A stretch of 64,000 bases of DNA from positions 806,001-870,000 of the forward strand of contig JAQGEQ010000380.1 in the NCBI GenBank assembly GCA_034620365.1, written 5' to 3'. Both the position numbers and the translations under genes were made by a program. This DNA comes from Pegea sp. RAD2-039 (Eukaryota > Chordata > Thaliacea > Salpida > Salpidae). The notes under the pieces are model-generated. The model was not told where the DNA came from. It worked only from the letters and a program-made list of their open reading frames with translations, and ran no database searches. This document shows positions 60,745 through 64,000 of the stretch, piece by piece (the stretch's first letter is position 1; each line of letters starts with the position of its first letter).

Positions 60745-61940
60745 GTTTTTAAACATTTATGTTTAATTTTAACTATTTTAGATTTATTGAATTATTTCAG
60801 TCAACTAATTATTGTGAGACTTTTATTCATTTGGAAAAAAATAACTTTTCATTTATTTCAGTTTTTATTCTTTAAATGTTTTTCTAGATTTTTATCTTCT
60901 TTCATCTTTAAAGTTATTCGAAGTATTTTTTAATTCAGATTTATTTTACTAATTTTTTTTTTCTGTAAAATTCTTTCAAAAGGTGAGCGCTTCAAAAACT
61001 ACAGAAGATATTATAGAAGGTTTTGTTTGTAAAATTGTTCATCTGAAATACTTATTTTAAATTCAGCAAATTATATTGACTCAAACCTTCTATAAATTTT
61101 GTTTAAAACAATTTTTCATCCTATCAAACTCTCAATGGAAACGATAATTAGAATCTATTAGTCTACGATATTATAAGGTTATGCAAAATACATAAAAGTT
61201 ATAAGTTTATATTATGATTTTGCTTTTAGTAAAATTTCTATATTAAACAACAAAACCAGTTTTATTATTAGGAATTAATTTAAGGTCACTTAAAAATTAT
61301 TACTCCATTTTTAATTATCTGTTTTTTAAAATAAGAGAGCTTTTCCAATGATTTGACAAAATATCGATGTATGCTGCAACTTATATAAATTATTCTTCCT
61401 ACACCTCAGATGAGCATCTTCTTGATTATCAAAACTGTTCAAAAAAATGACTTAAACTCAAAGAACTGGTAGGAAATTTAAATGTATATTTATGCTATTT
61501 TCAAAATAAAAGCTTGTTGTTAAAAATAGAAACATTAAGAGCTAATATTTCAGCAAATGTCCATCTAAATAGTTTAATAAAAATGTTTCATTTCATAAAA
61601 ATCAGACAACTTTAAAGAGGTTCTTGTTAATAACTTGTTAGTGGCTCAAGCTATCATCTCTAATGAGTTAGGTTTGCTTGCTTATAAAATTATCGAAAGC
61701 CATTATCATCAAAAGACTAAAGTCTGTTGCTGGATCAAAATATTCTAGTTGCTTGTTATAATAAAGGGTTTTCTCTAGTAGTGTGCAGCTGACAAATATT
61801 TTAAGCAGAACTGCATCTTGTACAGATGTCAGTCGCAAGAAGCAACATCCAGTATATCAACAGAAAGACTTTGTCTAAACTTTAGTATTTAACTAACAGT
61901 AGAATTTCGTAATTTTATGACTTTTTTAACTGAAAAATAG
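60745..61940. other. AT-rich stretch between two orphan exon candidates
   Basis: No exon could be linked in phase between the candidates at 60604-60744 and 61941-62100. Only a 37-nt block at 60983-61019 has splice-like borders. Confidence 0.35.
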
Positions 61941-62100
61941 GTTCTCGACTAAAGTAGAGATTGAAATGCAGCCCAAAATAAACCATGAATTAGACTGTCG
62001 ACTTGGTAATCTTAATTTATTACTAGGAATTAAAATTATGAAAAAATTAATTGGCGTCGAAGACAGCGAAGAATTGAGGACTTTATATAAAAATGTATTT
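61941..62100 (+). CDS. Orphan exon candidate B
   Basis: An open block of 53 codons follows acceptor tgaaaaatag (61940) and ends at the good donor TTT|GTAAGATT. It encodes a charged helical peptide with KINHELDCRLGNLNLLLG and EDSEELRTLYKNVF. It could also start at ATG 61966 as a first exon. No partner exon or family is known to me. Confidence 0.28.
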
Positions 62101-62417
62101 GTAAGATTTTCATATTTATCAGTTATATTTTGTTTTCCTCTTTCACAAAATGAAAAATTGCTTTAATCATCATTCAAAATTTGAATAAGCTCAAGCAAAC
62201 TTTGATTTTAAATGCATCTAAGCTTGTACTGAAGATTGTATTGAGAAAAATTAGTCAAAAGTTCTTCAACGAATTACCAACATGGAATATAAAATATTTA
62301 TTTAATCTTTAAACTAAAGCTATTTTTTATCAGAAAACAAATGATGATAAACCTATAAATGTTTTTAATATAACAACTAAAATAACAGCTTCAATCCAAG
62401 TTTAGAAATCCATAAGT

Positions 62418-63113
62418 TTAATCACGACGTAACGGGAATTTATCAAAGCTAACTCCAGACTTGTCAATGACGTACAAGTACACGCTATCACCAGTTGTGA
62501 TATCGCGTTCAGCTGCAGATACAAATGAATCAATACAGATCTGTTTAGCCCGCTCAAGTGTAAGGTTAGGGATCTCTTTCAGATTCTTTCCACCAACTTG
62601 ATTATCCAACAAAGGCTGAAGTAACTCGTTTGCAGCGCCAGCAGATCGATAACTTTCTCTTTCATAACTACCAACAGGATCATAACTGTAAACACATCCT
62701 TTACCGTTTTCATCTAAGCCAGCTACTATATTATAAATATAGTATGGGAAAAAGCGTTTGTAATAAAGCATTTTTGAAATCATAGAAGCAACGGCAGAGG
62801 TTGATGGATACTTGTTGTGTTCAAATGCATACATCTCAATTCTAGTCATACAATGCTTCTTAAAAGTGAGGATATCACCTTCAAAACCAGACATAGCCAC
62901 CATTGTTGTAGGAGTTAGTTGCAAAACTTTTGGGTGGTCTCTAGAATGGATTAGAAAACCTTGACTAAGACGGGTATCAGCAGCAACTACTGAAAAATTT
63001 TCACCAGCGACAGCTAAGATATTACCACCATTTGCTGCGTAAGGATCAAATCGATGTTGTCTTGAATGTTCAACTATATCAGAACAAAAAAGGTTTGCAG
63101 AAGTAGCAGCCAT
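62418..63113 (-). CDS. PSMB1: Proteasome subunit beta type-1 (beta 6)
   Basis: One minus-strand exon of 231 codons. PSMB1 is the non-catalytic beta-6 subunit of the 20S proteasome core. Typical blocks are HRFDPYAANGGNILAVAGEN, ADTRLSQGFLIHSRDHPKVL, MSGFEGDILTF, YYKRFFPYYIYNIVAGLDE, GCVYSYDPVGSYERESYRS-AGAA (written here in parts) and GDSVYLYVIDKSG. A propeptide of roughly 24 residues precedes the mature FDPY region. There is no catalytic Thr1, as expected for beta 6. Length is close to the human protein (241). The intronless state is unusual for the gene. A possible acceptor, ttttgttttaag, lies about 25 bases before the ATG. Confidence 0.95.
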   Translation of the reverse strand: MAATSANLFCSDIVEHSRQHRFDPYAANGGNILAVAGENFSVVAADTRLSQGFLIHSRDHPKVLQLTPTTMVAMSGFEGDILTFKKHCMTRIEMYAFEHNKYPSTSAVASMISKMLYYKRFFPYYIYNIVAGLDENGKGCVYSYDPVGSYERESYRSAGAANELLQPLLDNQVGGKNLKEIPNLTLERAKQICIDSFVSAAERDITTGDSVYLYVIDKSGVSFDKFPLRRD

Positions 63114-63480
63114 TGTTGATAATGTAATAAATTAGTCACTTAAAACAAAACCTGTACAACATTTTTATTAGAAATTAAAATAATAAACAAATGATTAAAA
63201 AGATTTATCAGTAGTTTATAACAATGTTTTATATTTGATACAGACAATTTTGAACTTTTTTATTAAAACATGTAGATATAAGTCTTAAATGATAAAAAAG
63301 TATTTTACATATAAAATTAAACCATTGAAAAGTGTATATTCAAATATAAATTATCAAGTTTATAATATATTTTAATATATATATAATATATAAGACATAT
63401 AACCAAAACTAACTTAAAATAGACCTCTACTTGTATGCTCCGAATTCAAAATAAGTTTGTCTAATAATTACTAATTTATC
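63114..63480. other. 5' flank of PSMB1
   Basis: AT-rich, likely promoter side of PSMB1. No distinct element recognised. Confidence 0.4.
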
Positions 63481-63560
63481 TATTTATTATAATAACTACA
63501 AAGTAGGGTACCTGAAGAGGGTACCTCTCGCTAACACACATTCTCACAAATAATAATGAG
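63481..63560 (-). mobile_element. Solo LINE 3' end
   Basis: On the minus strand it reads TGTGAGAATGTGTGTTAGCG, AGAGGTACCCTCTTCAGGTACCC, then an ATAAAT-rich tail. It matches the 3' end of the LINE at 9905-10718, with a duplicated GGTACC box. It is either an extremely 5'-truncated LINE or the remnant of a SINE whose head is lost. Confidence 0.75.
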
Positions 63561-64000
63561 ATAACTTTTAAAATAATATAAAATCAAAAGTAATGTAATT
63601 GTATTTAGTTTTGACATATTAAATAAAACTACAAAAAAATATTTTAAACAAAATTAAACTAAATATCTAGTCAATAAAAATATTTTACAGAAAAACTAAA
63701 TTAAATCCTCAGATATAAAAAGTCCAAAATAATTAAATATAAATCAATAGATATTTATGAATATCAATTCTTAGTTTTTAATTTAAATATATATAGTATT
63801 AATAAATTGAAACAAAACTGAACCAATTTGATATATATTAATTAAAGCAAACAATAATAAGACCTATTTAATAAATAATAATAGTAGTGAATAATACAAG
63901 AGAAATGAATAACTAAAAAAAGCATAACAAAATTAAAACAATAAATTTAACTGAAGACAAACTTTCAGTTCAAATCTACTGAAAATAAATTCAATTTTTT
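63561..64000. other. AT-rich end of the window
   Basis: Extremely AT-rich sequence with no coding or repeat signal that I could name. Confidence 0.45.

Noticed and set aside
1-64000. CRISPR arrays, operons, ribosome binding sites and bacterial terminators
   Set aside because: The window is eukaryotic: genes are split by GT-AG introns and encode animal proteins. The tandem arrays are minisatellites without spacers.

Overview
The window is nuclear DNA from an animal. It is strongly AT-rich, and its genes are split by short GT-AG introns (many of about 50 nt). They encode metazoan-specific products: an NCAM-type adhesion molecule, synapsin, Fringe, a BICD-family cargo adapter and a prolyl 3-hydroxylase. 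The species cannot be fixed from the sequence. Small introns, probable spliced-leader acceptor sites just 5' of many start codons, and a heavy load of the palindrome TGACGTCA would suit a compact invertebrate genome, possibly a tunicate, but that is a weak inference. All exon models were assembled by eye from splice sites, reading-frame phase and remembered protein families. None was checked by alignment.

Layout. 1-468 (-): 5' end of a gene for a PIP-box-like protein. 1302-2040: RT relic. 2569-3327 (+): PIGL, one exon. 5535-8874 (+): BICDL, 14 exons, followed by a 16-bp minisatellite. 9905-10718 (-): 5'-truncated LINE. 11831-12121 (+): LAMTOR5. 13923-15878 (+): SLC30A6/ZnT6, 9 exons. 16507-19674 (+): NCAM-like, 16 exons, 5 Ig + 2 FN3 + one membrane segment. 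21823-25975 (+): synapsin, 9 exons. 28531-29502 (+): Fringe, one exon. 31061-35872 (-): SLC49A3-like MFS transporter, 10 exons. 38460-40304 (+): CCDC92, 4 exons. 41400-41585 (-): tRNA-derived SINE. 43580-47097 (+): Tudor-like protein with 21 copies of a 12-residue repeat. 48400-50080: decayed CR1/L2-type LINE. 50501-53825 (+): ADHFE1, 12 exons. 54434-54562 (-): second SINE. 56322-60331 (+): prolyl 3-hydroxylase, 16 exons, ending in RDEL. 62418-63113 (-): PSMB1, one exon.

The genes do not form one pathway; this is an ordinary mixed gene neighbourhood. PIGL (GPI synthesis) and P3H (collagen hydroxylation) act in the ER. Fringe and ZnT6 act in the secretory pathway. LAMTOR5 acts at the lysosome. 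Synapsin and the NCAM-like protein point to nervous tissue. The most distinctive features are the TGACGTCA-rich domain (22 exact copies, all between 6.4 and 21.7 kb), a SINE that shares its 3' tail with a local LINE, the recurrent unpaired 3' splice sites in front of start codons, and the array-bearing Tudor-like protein. No previously undescribed multi-gene system was recognised.
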